From Micromonospora inyonensis (GTDB lineage Bacteria > Actinomycetota > Actinomycetes > Mycobacteriales > Micromonosporaceae): DNA of 64,000 nt. The stretch spans positions 2,480,001-2,544,000 of the forward strand of contig NZ_FMHU01000002.1 of the NCBI RefSeq assembly GCF_900091415.1. The letters run 5' to 3'. This document shows positions 16,500 through 25,657 of this stretch, one piece after another. The notes below the pieces were generated by a model. The model saw only the letters and a program-made list of their open reading frames with translations. It did not search any database and was not told where the DNA came from. The position numbers and the translations under genes are program-made. Each line of letters starts with the position of its first letter. The first letter of the stretch is position 1.

Positions 16500-17801
16500 T
16501 CACGGACGCCGGAGCGCCACCTCGGGTGACGAACTCTCCAGCGGCACGGCGTTCGCCGGCACCAGGCCGAGTTGCACGGCGGGACGGGGCAGGGCGGCGT
16601 CGAGCATCCAGTCGGCGCCGATCCGGGCCCGGTTGCCGGGCATGGCGAACAGGTGGTATCCCCGGGTGACCGCCTTCGCCGGCGGCCCGGACAGGGACAC
16701 CTTGAGCGGGTTCGCCGCCGCGTCCCAGCCCCCCAGGTCGACCACCCAGCCCAGGTCGTGGTGCTTGTACGGCTTGCGCCGTCCCTGCCCGTACGAGGCG
16801 GCGATGTTGTGGGCGACCAGTTTGCCCTGCCGCTGGGCGTGCTGCGCGGTCATCGCGCAGATGCCGCCGGGCCGGGTCAGGTCCGGTACGGCAGCGGCGT
16901 CACCGCACGCGTAGACCTCGGGGAACCCGGGGACGCCGAGGTACTCGTCGACCACCAGCCGGCCCTTCTCGGTGCGCAGCCCCAGGTCGGCGACGAAGGG
17001 GTCCGGCCGGACGCCGACGCACCAGACCAGCGTGCAGGTGGGTACGTAGTCGCCGTCGGTGAGCCGCACCCCGTCGGCGGTGGCCTCGGCCACCGAGGTG
17101 CCCATCCGCACGTCGACACCGCGCCGGGTGAGCACCCGCTGGGCGGTGTCGGACATCCGCTGATCCAGCTCGGGCAGGACCCGGTCGGCGACGTCCAGCA
17201 GCAGCCAGCGGGGACGGACGGTCAGCCCGGCCCGCGTGGCGGCGAGTTGGTCGGTGAAGAGCTGGCCGTGCGCGGCGACCTCGGTGCCGGTGTAGCCGGC
17301 CCCGACCACGACGAAGGTGGCGCGGCTCTGCTGCTCGGCCGGGTCGGCGGCCTGCTCGGCCAGTTCGATCTGGCGGACCACGTGGTCGTGCAGGAAGAGC
17401 GCCTCCGGCAGGCCCCGGAAGCCGTGCGCGTACTCGGTCACGCCGGGGATCGGCAGCAGCTTGTTGACGCTGCCGACGGCGAGCACCAGGCGGTCGTAGG
17501 CCAGCTGCCCCCGGTCCCCCTCGGGCTGGGTGAAGCCGACCCAGCGGTTGTGCAGGTCCACCTGGTCGGCCTCGCCGATGATCACGCGGACCCCGTCGAG
17601 AGTGCCGTTGAGCGGCACCGAGACCCGCCTCGGCTCCACCACCCCGGCGGCCACCTCGGGCAGCAGCGGGAGGTAGAGGAAGTAGTCCGTGGAGTTCAGC
17701 ACCACGATCTCGGCCCGGCCCCGGGCGAGCCGGGACAGGGTCTTCGCCGCGTGGTAACCGGCGAACCCGGCTCCCACGATCACCACACGAGGTTTCGTCA
17801 T
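16500..17801 (-). CDS. NAD(P)/FAD-dependent oxidoreductase (type II NADH dehydrogenase-like)
   Basis: A 433-aa flavoprotein with two dinucleotide-binding motifs, VVIVGAGFAGYHAAK at the N-terminus (FAD) and FVVVGAGYTGTEVA at about 165 (NAD(P)H), and the late FAD motif VYACGDAAAVPD near residue 300. The overall length and the C-terminal stretch KHHDLGWVVDLGGWDAAANP fit NDH-2-like membrane-associated dehydrogenases that pass electrons to menaquinone. Start ATG 17801 is preceded by purine-rich sequence. The 294-bp region up to the divergent GT2 gene at 18096 holds no other gene and presumably both promoters. Confidence 0.9.
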   Translation of the reverse strand: MTKPRVVIVGAGFAGYHAAKTLSRLARGRAEIVVLNSTDYFLYLPLLPEVAAGVVEPRRVSVPLNGTLDGVRVIIGEADQVDLHNRWVGFTQPEGDRGQLAYDRLVLAVGSVNKLLPIPGVTEYAHGFRGLPEALFLHDHVVRQIELAEQAADPAEQQSRATFVVVGAGYTGTEVAAHGQLFTDQLAATRAGLTVRPRWLLLDVADRVLPELDQRMSDTAQRVLTRRGVDVRMGTSVAEATADGVRLTDGDYVPTCTLVWCVGVRPDPFVADLGLRTEKGRLVVDEYLGVPGFPEVYACGDAAAVPDLTRPGGICAMTAQHAQRQGKLVAHNIAASYGQGRRKPYKHHDLGWVVDLGGWDAAANPLKVSLSGPPAKAVTRGYHLFAMPGNRARIGADWMLDAALPRPAVQLGLVPANAVPLESSSPEVALRRP

Positions 17802-18095
17802 GTCCGCTGCCCTTCCCGCCGTCGAGGCGGACAAACCTGGCAGGTCGCCGTCGCCACCGGACCGTCGGCTGCCGGTCACCGGCCCGTCGCCCGGTGGACA
17901 GCGACACCGGTCATCGTCGTCACCGCAGGGCGCGGCCACGGCGCCGACAGCGGTTCCGCCCGACCGGATGAACCGCACACTGAGCCGCCTGACCTGCGGG
18001 AAGCTGGATTCGGGCCACGTCGGGGCGTCCGGCGCACGTCCACTGCCCGTATCCGGGGCGGTCGTCGACCGCCCCGGCGCCAGAAGGAGGGCACC

Positions 18096-19625
18096 GTGCA
18101 ACCCGACGTCAGCGTCGTCGTCCCGGTCTACGACACCATGCCGTACCTGCGGGCGTGCCTGGCGTCGCTGCTCGGTCAGACGATCGGCCACCAGCGGATG
18201 GAGATCATCGCGGTCGACGACGGCTCCACCGACGGCGGCGGGCGGCTGCTGGACCAGCTCGCCGCGCGGTACCCGGACACCGTGCGGGTGCGGCACCAGG
18301 CCAACTCGGGCGGCCCGGCCAACCCCTGCAACCGGGGTCTGGAACTGGCCACCGGACGGTACGTGTTCTTCGTCGGCTCCGACGACCGGCTCGGCCCGGA
18401 GGCCCTGGAACGCCTGGTCGCGGGTGCCGACCGGTACACCTCGGACGTGGTGGCGGGCCGGGCGGTGGGGGTCAACAGCCGGCACATGTTCCAGGAGATC
18501 TTCGCCGAGAGCCGGGTCGACGTCGACCTGTTCGACTCGGCGCTGCCCTGGTCGCTGGCGAACATCAAGCTGTTCCGCCGGGACCTGGTCGAACGCCACC
18601 ACCTGCGCTTCCACGAGGACATGCCGATCCTCAGCGATCAGCCGTTCACGCTGGAGGCCTGCTACCGCGCCCGGCGCGTCTCGGTGCTGGCCGACTACGA
18701 CTACTACCACGCGGTACGCCGGCTGGACGCCCGCAACATCACCTACCGCAGCCGGCTGGAGCAACGGTTGCGCTGCGTGGAACTGCTGGTCGACCGGGTG
18801 GCCGAGCTGATCCCGGCGGGCAAGCAGCGCGACGCGGTGCTGCGCCGGCACTTCGGCCTGGAGGTGGCCCACCTGGTCGGCGACGACCTGCCCCGGTTGG
18901 ACGACCCGACCCGGGAGCGGGTGTACGGGGTGGTCCGGCGGCTGGTGGACCGTTACCTCACCGACGACCTGCGCGACGCGCTCGACATCGAGACCCGGCT
19001 ACGGCTCTCCGCCGTCGCCGGGGGCGGGTTGGACGACCTGCTCACCGTGATCACGCAGGACGCCGAGCGGGGTGTCCCGCCGACCGTCATGGCCGGGAAC
19101 CGCTGGCACGCCGGCTACCCCGGGGTAGGGCTGCCCGCCTGGACCGACGTGACCGGGGTCCGCGCCGACTGGCTGGCCCGCCTGGACGCGGTCGCGGTGC
19201 GCTGGGAGGGCAACCGCAGCCTGACCGTCACCGCCCGCAGCCCTCACCCCGACCTGGGCCGACTCGTCGGCGGGCCGATCCGCGTGCGCGCCGGCCAGAT
19301 CCCCGGCGACACCCTCGACGTGTCGCCCGACGCGCGGGGCAGCCTGGTGCGGGTCCGCTTCCCGGTGGACCGGCTGCTCGCCGGCAGCGCCACGACCGGG
19401 CAGCGCCACCCGCTGCGGGTCGAGGTCGACGGGACGGACGGTCGGGGTACCGCCGCGCTGCGCGCTCCCGGGCTGGCCCCGGCACGCCCCCGGATCCGCC
19501 GGCACGGCACCCGGCTGTACGCGGTCACCACCAGCCTCGACGCCCGGACCGGGCACCTGGTGCTGGCGGTGGTGCCGGTGACCGCGGCCCGGCTGGCCGC
19601 CCGGTTGCGCCGCGGGGGACGCTGA
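18096..19625 (+). CDS. Family 2 glycosyltransferase with C-terminal extension
   Basis: A 509-aa protein. The GT2 (GT-A) domain occupies about 1-220: [43 protein letters not shown] and the DxD-like GSDDRLG. A helical middle part (about 230-320) and a beta-rich C-terminal part (about 330-490) follow, as in TagF/SpsA-like enzymes that extend cell-wall polymers. No membrane helix is present. GTG 18096 was chosen because AGGAGG lies 5 bp upstream. It probably transfers a sugar to an envelope glycan; donor and acceptor are not evident. Confidence 0.88.
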   Translation: MQPDVSVVVPVYDTMPYLRACLASLLGQTIGHQRMEIIAVDDGSTDGGGRLLDQLAARYPDTVRVRHQANSGGPANPCNRGLELATGRYVFFVGSDDRLGPEALERLVAGADRYTSDVVAGRAVGVNSRHMFQEIFAESRVDVDLFDSALPWSLANIKLFRRDLVERHHLRFHEDMPILSDQPFTLEACYRARRVSVLADYDYYHAVRRLDARNITYRSRLEQRLRCVELLVDRVAELIPAGKQRDAVLRRHFGLEVAHLVGDDLPRLDDPTRERVYGVVRRLVDRYLTDDLRDALDIETRLRLSAVAGGGLDDLLTVITQDAERGVPPTVMAGNRWHAGYPGVGLPAWTDVTGVRADWLARLDAVAVRWEGNRSLTVTARSPHPDLGRLVGGPIRVRAGQIPGDTLDVSPDARGSLVRVRFPVDRLLAGSATTGQRHPLRVEVDGTDGRGTAALRAPGLAPARPRIRRHGTRLYAVTTSLDARTGHLVLAVVPVTAARLAARLRRGGR

Positions 19626-19711
19626 GCGGGACGGCCCGGTGGGCTGGCCGGGCTGGGCCGCGTGCCGGGTCGGGCGGTACCGTCGGGCCCGGACAGTGGA
19701 GTTCACCGACG

Positions 19712-20224
19712 GTGGAGGCGACCACGGCCAGGGAGCAGGGACGCACGCTCATCGCGTCCAACAGGAAGGCGCGCCACGACTACGCGATCCTCAAGACGTA
19801 CGAGGCGGGCATCGTGCTGGTCGGCACGGAGGTCAAGTCGCTGCGGGCCGGGCGGGCGTCGCTGGTCGACGCGTTCGCCCAGGAACGCGACGGCGAGATC
19901 CTGCTGTACGGGCTGCACATCGCCGAGTACGGCTTCGGCTCGTGGACCAACCACGCGCCCCGGCGCACCCGCAAGCTGCTGCTGCACCGGGTGGAGATCG
20001 CCCGGATCCTGGAGAGGCTCCGCGACGGCGGGTCGACCCTCGTGCCGCTGTCGATGTACTTCGAGAACGGCTGGGCGAAGGTCGAACTGGCCCTGGCACG
20101 TGGGAAGAAGTCGTACGACAAGCGCCAGGCGCTGGCCGAGCGGGACGCCAACCGGGAGATCGCCCGCGAGCTGGGCCGGCACCTCAAGGGCCGGGGCCGG
20201 GGCCGAACCGAACCCCGTCGGTGA
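19712..20224 (+). CDS. smpB: SsrA-binding protein SmpB
   Basis: A 170-aa SmpB, the tmRNA partner in ribosome rescue. Recognised from [37 protein letters not shown], the conserved [17 protein letters not shown] and the basic C-terminal tail after [20 protein letters not shown]. Length and motif order are normal. Start GTG 19712 has GGAG upstream. No ssrA (tmRNA) gene is visible next to it in the window. Confidence 0.97.
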   Translation: MEATTAREQGRTLIASNRKARHDYAILKTYEAGIVLVGTEVKSLRAGRASLVDAFAQERDGEILLYGLHIAEYGFGSWTNHAPRRTRKLLLHRVEIARILERLRDGGSTLVPLSMYFENGWAKVELALARGKKSYDKRQALAERDANREIARELGRHLKGRGRGRTEPRR

Positions 20225-20302
20225 CCATGCCGCCGCACGTCGACACGTTGATCTGGAATGGGTTCCCGCCGTAGATTTGGGCACCAGCAGTGAGGAGCGC
20301 GG

Positions 20303-21316
20303 ATGCGGACCATCGACTGGCGGGACGGGCGGATCGTCGCGATCGACCAGACCCGACTGCCGCACGAGGTCGAGTTCCTGGAGATCGAGACCATCGAGGC
20401 GCTGGTCGCCGCAATCCGGTCGCTGGCGATCCGGGGGGCACCGGCGATCGGCGTCGCCGGGGCGCTGGGGGTGGCCCTGGCCGCCCGCCTCCACGGTGAC
20501 GACCCGGCCGAACTGCACCGGGCCGTCGACGCGGTCCGGGCGGCCCGTCCCACCGCGGTCAACCTCGCCTGGGGTGTGGACCGGGTGCGCGCGCGACTGG
20601 ACGCCGACGGCACGGAGGCCGCGCTGACCGAGGCGCTGGCCGTGCTGGAGGAGGACGCCCGCTGCTGCCGGGAACTCAGCGAGCGGGGTGCCCGCTGGCT
20701 GGTCGAGACGGTCGGGCCGACGGTGGCGGTGCAGACCCACTGCAACGCCGGAGCGCTGGCCACCGTCGAGTGGGGCACCGCGCTGGGCGTGGTGCGTTCC
20801 CTCCAGCAGCACGGCGCGCTGGGCCACGTCTACGCCTCGGAGACCCGCCCCCTGCTCCAGGGGGCACGCCTGACCGTGTGGGAGCTGGCGCAGATCGGCG
20901 CGCCGCACACCCTGGTGGTGGACTCCGCCGCCGCGTCCGTGCTGGCCCAGGGGCTGGTCGACGCGGTGGTGGTCGGCGCGGACCGGATCACCGCCAACGG
21001 AGACGTGATCAACAAGGTCGGGACGTACCCGCTGGCCCTGGCGGCGGCCCGGGCCGGAGTGCCGATGGTGGTGGCCGCCCCGGAGTCGACGGTGGACCTC
21101 GCCACGCCCTCCGGCCGCGACGTCACCATCGAGGTGCGCGCCCCCGAGGAGATCACCGCTCTCGGCGCGGCGGCGCTGGCCCCCCGGGGCACCGAGACGC
21201 TCAACTACGCCTTCGACGTGACCCCGGCCGACCTGGTCACCGCGATCGTCACCGAGCGCCGGGTCATCCTGCCGGCCGCCGGGGGCCGTCCCGACGACCC
21301 GACCGAGCGGCCCTGA
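20303..21316 (+). CDS. mtnA: S-methyl-5-thioribose-1-phosphate isomerase
   Basis: A 337-aa MtnA that isomerises methylthioribose-1-P to methylthioribulose-1-P in methylthioadenosine salvage. It has the eIF2B-like fold markers SLAIRGAPAIGVAGALG, the catalytic Cys in QTHCNAGALATV and the catalytic Asp in VVGADRITANGDVINKVGT. The start is ATG 20303 after GAGGAG. The next gene, 136 bp later on the same strand, encodes an aldolase/dehydrogenase fusion; the usual mtnB/C/D salvage genes are not in the window. This suggests the variant route described under findings. Confidence 0.96.
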   Translation: MRTIDWRDGRIVAIDQTRLPHEVEFLEIETIEALVAAIRSLAIRGAPAIGVAGALGVALAARLHGDDPAELHRAVDAVRAARPTAVNLAWGVDRVRARLDADGTEAALTEALAVLEEDARCCRELSERGARWLVETVGPTVAVQTHCNAGALATVEWGTALGVVRSLQQHGALGHVYASETRPLLQGARLTVWELAQIGAPHTLVVDSAAASVLAQGLVDAVVVGADRITANGDVINKVGTYPLALAAARAGVPMVVAAPESTVDLATPSGRDVTIEVRAPEEITALGAAALAPRGTETLNYAFDVTPADLVTAIVTERRVILPAAGGRPDDPTERP

Positions 21317-21452
21317 CCGGACGTTCCACCCCGCCGACCGGCACCGGCCCGCCCGGTTCCCGTCCGACCGGGCGGGACCCGGCCGCCGGCCCCACCTTTG
21401 TCGACCGGCTGCACCGGCCAATCCGACCCCGTCCCGCGAGGAGCCACCGCCC

Positions 21453-23420
21453 ATGCTCAACCGCTGGTCCGCCGCCGACGCCCCGGACCGGTCCGACCCG
21501 GTCGCGCAGCTCGTGTACGCCTCCCAGCTGCTCGGTGCCGACACCGGTCTGGTGCTGCACGGCGGAGGCAACACCTCGGTCAAGACCACGGTCACCGACC
21601 TCACCGGGGAGCCGGTGGAGGTGCTCCACGTCAAGGGCAGTGGCTCCGACCTCGCCACCATGGACGCCTCCGGCTTCACCGCGCTGCGGCTGGCCCGGCT
21701 GCGGGCACTGCTGCGGCTGGAGCGGCTGCGCGACACCGAGATGATGAACGAGCTGCGCTGCGCGCGTCTCGACGCGACCGCCCCGGACCCGAGCGTCGAG
21801 TCGCTGCTGCACGCCCTGCTGCCGCACCCGGCGGTGCTGCACAGCCACGCCGACGCGGTGCTCGCCCTGACCAACCAGCCCGAGGGCCGCCGGCTCGTCG
21901 AGGAGGTCTACGGCGACAGCGTGGTCGTCGTCCCGTACGTGATGCCCGGTTTCGACCTCGCCCGGCTCTGCGCGGAACTCTTCCCGGCGCAGGTCCACCC
22001 CGGGACCGTCGGCATGGTCCTGCTCAACCACGGCCTGTTCACCTTCGGCGCGGACGCCGAGGAGGCGTACCACCGGCACATCGAGCTGGTCGGGCGGGCC
22101 GAGGAACGGCTGGCCCGCCGGACCGCCCCGCCCCGGGCCGTCGCGTCGGCCGGCTCTCCCCCGGTCGACCGGGTCCGGCTGGCCCGGCTGCGCCGGGAGA
22201 TCTCCACGGTGGCGGGGACCCCGATGGTGCTCAGCCGGTACGACGACCCGACGGTCCGCGCGTTCCTCGCGCGTCCCGACCTGGCGAGGGTCGCCACCCG
22301 TGGCCCGGTCACCCCGGACCACGTGGTGCGGACCAAGCGGGTACCGCTGGTCGGCGCCGACGTGGCCGGGTACGCCGAGGAGTACCGCCGGTACGTCGAC
22401 GAGCACCGGGAGCGGGCCCGTGCGGCGCTGACCGTGCTCGACCCCGCGCCCCGGGTGGTCCTCGACCCCGAGCTGGGGCTGCTCACCGCCGGCCGGCGGG
22501 CGGTCGACGCCCGGATGGCGCAGGACATCTACCGGCACACCGTCGACGTCATCTCCGCGGCCGAGGCGATCGGCGGCTACCAGGCGCTGCCGGCCGGCGA
22601 CATCTTCGACGTCGAGTACTGGGAACTGGAGCAGGCGAAGCTGCGGCGCGGCGGCCCGGTGCCGGAGTTCGCCGGCGAGGTGGCGGTGGTGACCGGGGCC
22701 GCCTCGGGCATCGGCCGGGCCTGCGCCGAGGCGCTCCAGGCGCGCGGGGCGTGCGTGGTCGCCCTGGATCGCGACCCGTCGGTCACCGAGCCCGCTGGGG
22801 TGGCCCGCCTCGGTATCCAGGTCGACGTCACCGACCGGGCCGCGGTGGACGCCGCGCTCGACACCGCGGTGGAGCGCTTCGGCGGGGTGGACATCGTGGT
22901 CGCCGCCGCCGGGATCTTCCCGGCCAGCCAGGAGATCGCCGGGCTGGACCTCCAGGCGTGGCAGCGGACCATGGCGGTGAACACGGAGTCGGTCGCGTAC
23001 CTCTTCTCCCGGACCCACCCACTGCTGGCGCTGGCGCCCCGGGGTGGCCGCGTCGTCGTGGTCGCCTCACGCAACGCCGTGGCCCCCGGGCCCGGCGCGG
23101 TCTCCTACTCCGCCTCCAAGGCGGCGGTGGTGCAGGTGGCCCGGGTGGCCGCGCTGGAGTGGGCGTCCGACGGCATCCGGGTGAACGTCGTGCACCCCGA
23201 CGCGGTCTTCGACACCGGGCTGTGGACCCCGGAGGTGCTCGCCGCACGGGCGGCGCACTACGGGCTGACCGTGGAGCAGTACAAACGACGCAACCTGCTC
23301 GGTACGGAGATCACCAGCGCCCGGGTGGCCGACCTGACCGCCGCCCTGTGCGGCGAGACGTTCGCGGCCACCACCGGGGCGCAGATCCCCGTCGACGGTG
23401 GGAACGAGCGGGTGATCTGA
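21453..23420 (+). CDS. Bifunctional class II aldolase / short-chain dehydrogenase
   Basis: A 655-aa fusion. The N-terminal class II aldolase/adducin domain (about 15-230) has GGGNTSVK, the Zn-binding HSHADAV and LLNHGLFTFG. The C-terminal SDR domain (about 405-655) has VTGAASGIGRA, the catalytic Ser/Tyr/Lys pattern ending SYSASKAA, and IPVDGGNE. The architecture is that of RhaD/RhaE-type enzymes, which cleave a ketose-1-phosphate to DHAP plus an aldehyde and oxidise or reduce the aldehyde. Adjacent mtnA suggests 5-methylthioribulose-1-P (or 5-deoxyribulose-1-P) as substrate. The start is ATG 21453 after GAGGAG. Confidence 0.9.
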   Translation: MLNRWSAADAPDRSDPVAQLVYASQLLGADTGLVLHGGGNTSVKTTVTDLTGEPVEVLHVKGSGSDLATMDASGFTALRLARLRALLRLERLRDTEMMNELRCARLDATAPDPSVESLLHALLPHPAVLHSHADAVLALTNQPEGRRLVEEVYGDSVVVVPYVMPGFDLARLCAELFPAQVHPGTVGMVLLNHGLFTFGADAEEAYHRHIELVGRAEERLARRTAPPRAVASAGSPPVDRVRLARLRREISTVAGTPMVLSRYDDPTVRAFLARPDLARVATRGPVTPDHVVRTKRVPLVGADVAGYAEEYRRYVDEHRERARAALTVLDPAPRVVLDPELGLLTAGRRAVDARMAQDIYRHTVDVISAAEAIGGYQALPAGDIFDVEYWELEQAKLRRGGPVPEFAGEVAVVTGAASGIGRACAEALQARGACVVALDRDPSVTEPAGVARLGIQVDVTDRAAVDAALDTAVERFGGVDIVVAAAGIFPASQEIAGLDLQAWQRTMAVNTESVAYLFSRTHPLLALAPRGGRVVVVASRNAVAPGPGAVSYSASKAAVVQVARVAALEWASDGIRVNVVHPDAVFDTGLWTPEVLAARAAHYGLTVEQYKRRNLLGTEITSARVADLTAALCGETFAATTGAQIPVDGGNERVI

Positions 23421-23430
23421 CGGCGGGTCA

Positions 23431-23460
23431 CCGGAGTGGGCGGGACACCGCCCGCTCCGG
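23431..23460. terminator. Bidirectional hairpin terminator
   Basis: The inverted repeat CCGGAGTGGGCGG / CCGCCCGCTCCGG with loop GACA (one internal mismatch) sits exactly between the convergent aldolase-SDR and TerC genes. Confidence 0.75.
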
Positions 23461-23467
23461 ATGGCGG

Positions 23468-24487
23468 TCACCGCCGCTCGATGACCTCCCGGTGGCCCGG
23501 CTCGGCCCTGCGGGTGGCCCGCAGGCTGGTCAGCGTGACGATCACCAGCACGCCGATGATCACGCCGAGCGAGGCGAGCGTCGGGATCTCCGGCGCCCCC
23601 GACCAGATGCCGTGCGCCCAGTGCAGGCCGAGCTTGACGCCGATGAAGGCGAGGATGACCGCCAGGCCGTAGCTGAGGTGCACCAGCCGGGCGAGCGCCG
23701 CGTGGAGCACGAAGTAGAGCGCCCGGAGCCCGAGCAGGGCGAAGGCGTTGGTGGCGAAGACCAGGTACGGGTCCTCGGTGATGCCGTACACCGCGGGCAC
23801 CGAGTCGACGGCGAAGACCACGTCGGTGGCGAGGACGGCGACCACGACCAGGGCCATCGGGGTGAGCGCCCGCCGGCCGTTCTTCAGCCGGACGGTCAGG
23901 TGGGGGCCGTGGTACTCGTCGGTGACCGGCATGAACTTGCGGAGCAGTCGCACCGAGCGCATGGAGGCGATGTCGACCTCCTGCTCGTGGCCGGAGAGCG
24001 CGTCACGCAGCAGCTTGACCGCGGTGGCGAGCAGGATGATCGCGAAGAGCAGGAAGGCGAAGTCGAGGGTCTGCAGGGCCGCCGCGCCGAGGGCGATGAA
24101 CACGCCACGCAGCACCAGCGCGCCCGCGATGCCGTAGAGCAGCACCCGCTGGGCCAGCGCCGACGGCACCGCGAAGGCGGCCAGCAGGAGCATGAAGACG
24201 AAGAGGTTGTCGACCGACAGCGACTTCTCGACCAGGTAACCGGTCAGGTACTCGACGCCCTGCTTCGAGCCGTACCGGGCCCAGACCCAGCCGCCGAAGG
24301 CCAGCGGCAGGGCGACGTAGAACGCCGACCAGCCCAGCGCCTCCTTCATCGTCACCTCGTGCGGACGACGGGTGACGATGAAGTCGAGCACCAGCAGGAC
24401 GAGGACGCCGACGATGGTGACCGCCCAGAGGGTCGGCGTACCGACCGAGGACAGCCCGGCGGCGGACAGGTACGTGAAATCGCTCAT
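23468..24487 (-). CDS. TerC family integral membrane protein
   Basis: A 339-aa TerC/Alx-type membrane protein with about nine helices. Family landmarks are SLSVDNLFVFMLLL, ILLYGIAGALVLRG-like sequence near the middle, and the second conserved acidic motif AVDSVPAVYGITEDPYLVF. TerC/Alx proteins export Mn2+ or act in metal loading of secreted proteins; the name comes from tellurite resistance. The 5' leader contains a probable Mn2+ riboswitch (24512-24614), which supports a role in manganese homeostasis. The start is ATG 24487 with AGGAGG just upstream. Confidence 0.93.
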   Translation of the reverse strand: MSDFTYLSAAGLSSVGTPTLWAVTIVGVLVLLVLDFIVTRRPHEVTMKEALGWSAFYVALPLAFGGWVWARYGSKQGVEYLTGYLVEKSLSVDNLFVFMLLLAAFAVPSALAQRVLLYGIAGALVLRGVFIALGAAALQTLDFAFLLFAIILLATAVKLLRDALSGHEQEVDIASMRSVRLLRKFMPVTDEYHGPHLTVRLKNGRRALTPMALVVVAVLATDVVFAVDSVPAVYGITEDPYLVFATNAFALLGLRALYFVLHAALARLVHLSYGLAVILAFIGVKLGLHWAHGIWSGAPEIPTLASLGVIIGVLVIVTLTSLRATRRAEPGHREVIERR

Positions 24488-24493
24488 GGAGCC

Positions 24494-24520
24494 TCCTCGA
24501 ACACCATTCCATGTTCGAGG
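24494..24520 (-). promoter_or_regulatory. Riboswitch expression platform over the TerC ribosome-binding site
   Basis: CCTCGAACA (24520-24512) can pair with TGTTCGAGG (24503-24495), whose 3' end runs into the AGGAGG ribosome-binding site. The same CCTCG is the 3' strand of aptamer P1. So P1 formation (ligand bound) and the hairpin that occludes the ribosome-binding site are mutually exclusive, which is an ON-type translational switch. Confidence 0.6.
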
Positions 24521-24614
24521 TCTCCTTCACCCACCGTTCGTGGGCAACCACCCGAGGCCGCTCCGGGCGGCCGTACTGACCGGAATGGTTCGTGGGAAGT
24601 ACTCCCCTCGCCAG
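24512..24614 (-). ncRNA. Probable yybP-ykoY (Mn2+) riboswitch aptamer
   Basis: Read on the minus strand, the leader of the TerC gene begins CGAGGGGAGTA and ends AGACCTCG. CGAG pairs with CTCG to form P1, flanking GGGGAGTA and AGACC, the two conserved internal-loop sequences of the yybP-ykoY aptamer that jointly bind Mn2+. Several GC-rich helices lie between them (about 80 nt), consistent with the three-way junction. TerC genes are a known target class of this riboswitch. I read this by eye; a covariance search is needed. Confidence 0.72.
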
Positions 24615-24625
24615 GCAAGGTTAGG

Positions 24626-25657
24626 TCAGCCTGCCGGCACCTGCCACACCAGCGACGGACGGCGTGTCGCGGCGCGCACGGCGTCGGTGACCAGGGTCAC
24701 GCCCAGGTCGGCCATGCAGGCCGGACCGGTGGCGTCGAGCGGGCAGCGCGCCTCCCACCAGCAGGGCTGTTCGGTAATCGCGGTGGGCCGGCGGTGCGGG
24801 CACTGCGGCAGTCCCTGGAGGTCGAGGCCGCCCACCCCGTAGCGACGGGCGTCGGTGGGCCCGAAGAGCCCTACCGTCGTCGCGCCCGCCGCGGCGGCGA
24901 GTCGCACCGGCCCGGTGTCCGGGCCGACCACCACGCCGCCCCGGCGGGCCACGGCGGCGATCTGCCCGGCGAGGGTGGGCAGGTCGCCCGGAGGTAGTGG
25001 CACGCCGGGCGGGTCGTCGTCCGCGCCGACGGTCAGCACCGGGTGGCCGGCGGCGGCGAGGCGGCCGGCGAGGGCGCGCCAGGAGCCGTCCGGCCAGCGC
25101 TTCACCGCCATGCCGGCGGCGGTCACCAGCACCACCGGCGGGGCGGTCGCCCGCCGGGCCGCGGCCACCAGGCGGTCGACGTCCCCCTCCCCGGCGGCGC
25201 GCGCCGACGCGGGCAGGCGCACCCGGGGCCGGGCGGTCAGGTCCGCCCGGGTGAGCAGCCCCTCGGCGTGCAGCAGGCGCAGGTAGCGGGCACCGACCGG
25301 CTCGTCCGGCGGCGGTCGCCGCCACAGGTCGGTGACGCAGCGGGCGCCGGAGTCGAGCAGCAGGTCCGGGATGCCGTCGTAGCGGGTGGTGGTGACCGCG
25401 AGGTCCGGCCGCCGCGCGGCGAGCGCCTCGACCACCGCCGCCCGCTCCGCGCCGGGCCGCCCGTGCCGGGGGGTGCGGACCTCGGCCACCGCCGGGTCGA
25501 CGCGGACCAGCTCGGCACCGGGCTCGTGGGTGAGCACCCGCAGCCGGGCGGTCGGGTGGCGCCGGGCCAGCCCGTGGATCGCCGGCAGCAACATGATCAG
25601 GTCACCGATCCCGCCGAGCAGGTCGACCACGAGGATCTCCGCGTACCGGTCAGCCAT
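24626..25657 (-). CDS. Family 9 glycosyltransferase (heptosyltransferase-like)
   Basis: A 343-aa GT9 (GT-B) enzyme: the N-terminal VVDLLGGIGDLIMLLPAIHG is the diagnostic family motif, and the C-terminal half has the donor-site region VVVGPDTGPVRLAAAAGATT and GLFGPTD. A Cys-rich tail (CPHRRPTAI, CWWEARCPL, CMADL) resembles the C-terminal Cys cluster of other GT9 proteins. It overlaps the preceding GT4 gene by 8 bp (ATGGCTGA), so the two are co-translated. They probably build an envelope glycan; an LPS heptose role is excluded in a Gram-positive. Confidence 0.9.
   Translation of the reverse strand: MADRYAEILVVDLLGGIGDLIMLLPAIHGLARRHPTARLRVLTHEPGAELVRVDPAVAEVRTPRHGRPGAERAAVVEALAARRPDLAVTTTRYDGIPDLLLDSGARCVTDLWRRPPPDEPVGARYLRLLHAEGLLTRADLTARPRVRLPASARAAGEGDVDRLVAAARRATAPPVVLVTAAGMAVKRWPDGSWRALAGRLAAAGHPVLTVGADDDPPGVPLPPGDLPTLAGQIAAVARRGGVVVGPDTGPVRLAAAAGATTVGLFGPTDARRYGVGGLDLQGLPQCPHRRPTAITEQPCWWEARCPLDATGPACMADLGVTLVTDAVRAATRRPSLVWQVPAG

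Noticed and set aside
19626..20302. tmRNA (ssrA) gene next to smpB
   Set aside because: No tRNA-Ala-like ends or tag ORF seen on either side of smpB; the gene must lie outside the window. I also saw no T-loop/anticodon pattern of an ordinary tRNA anywhere.
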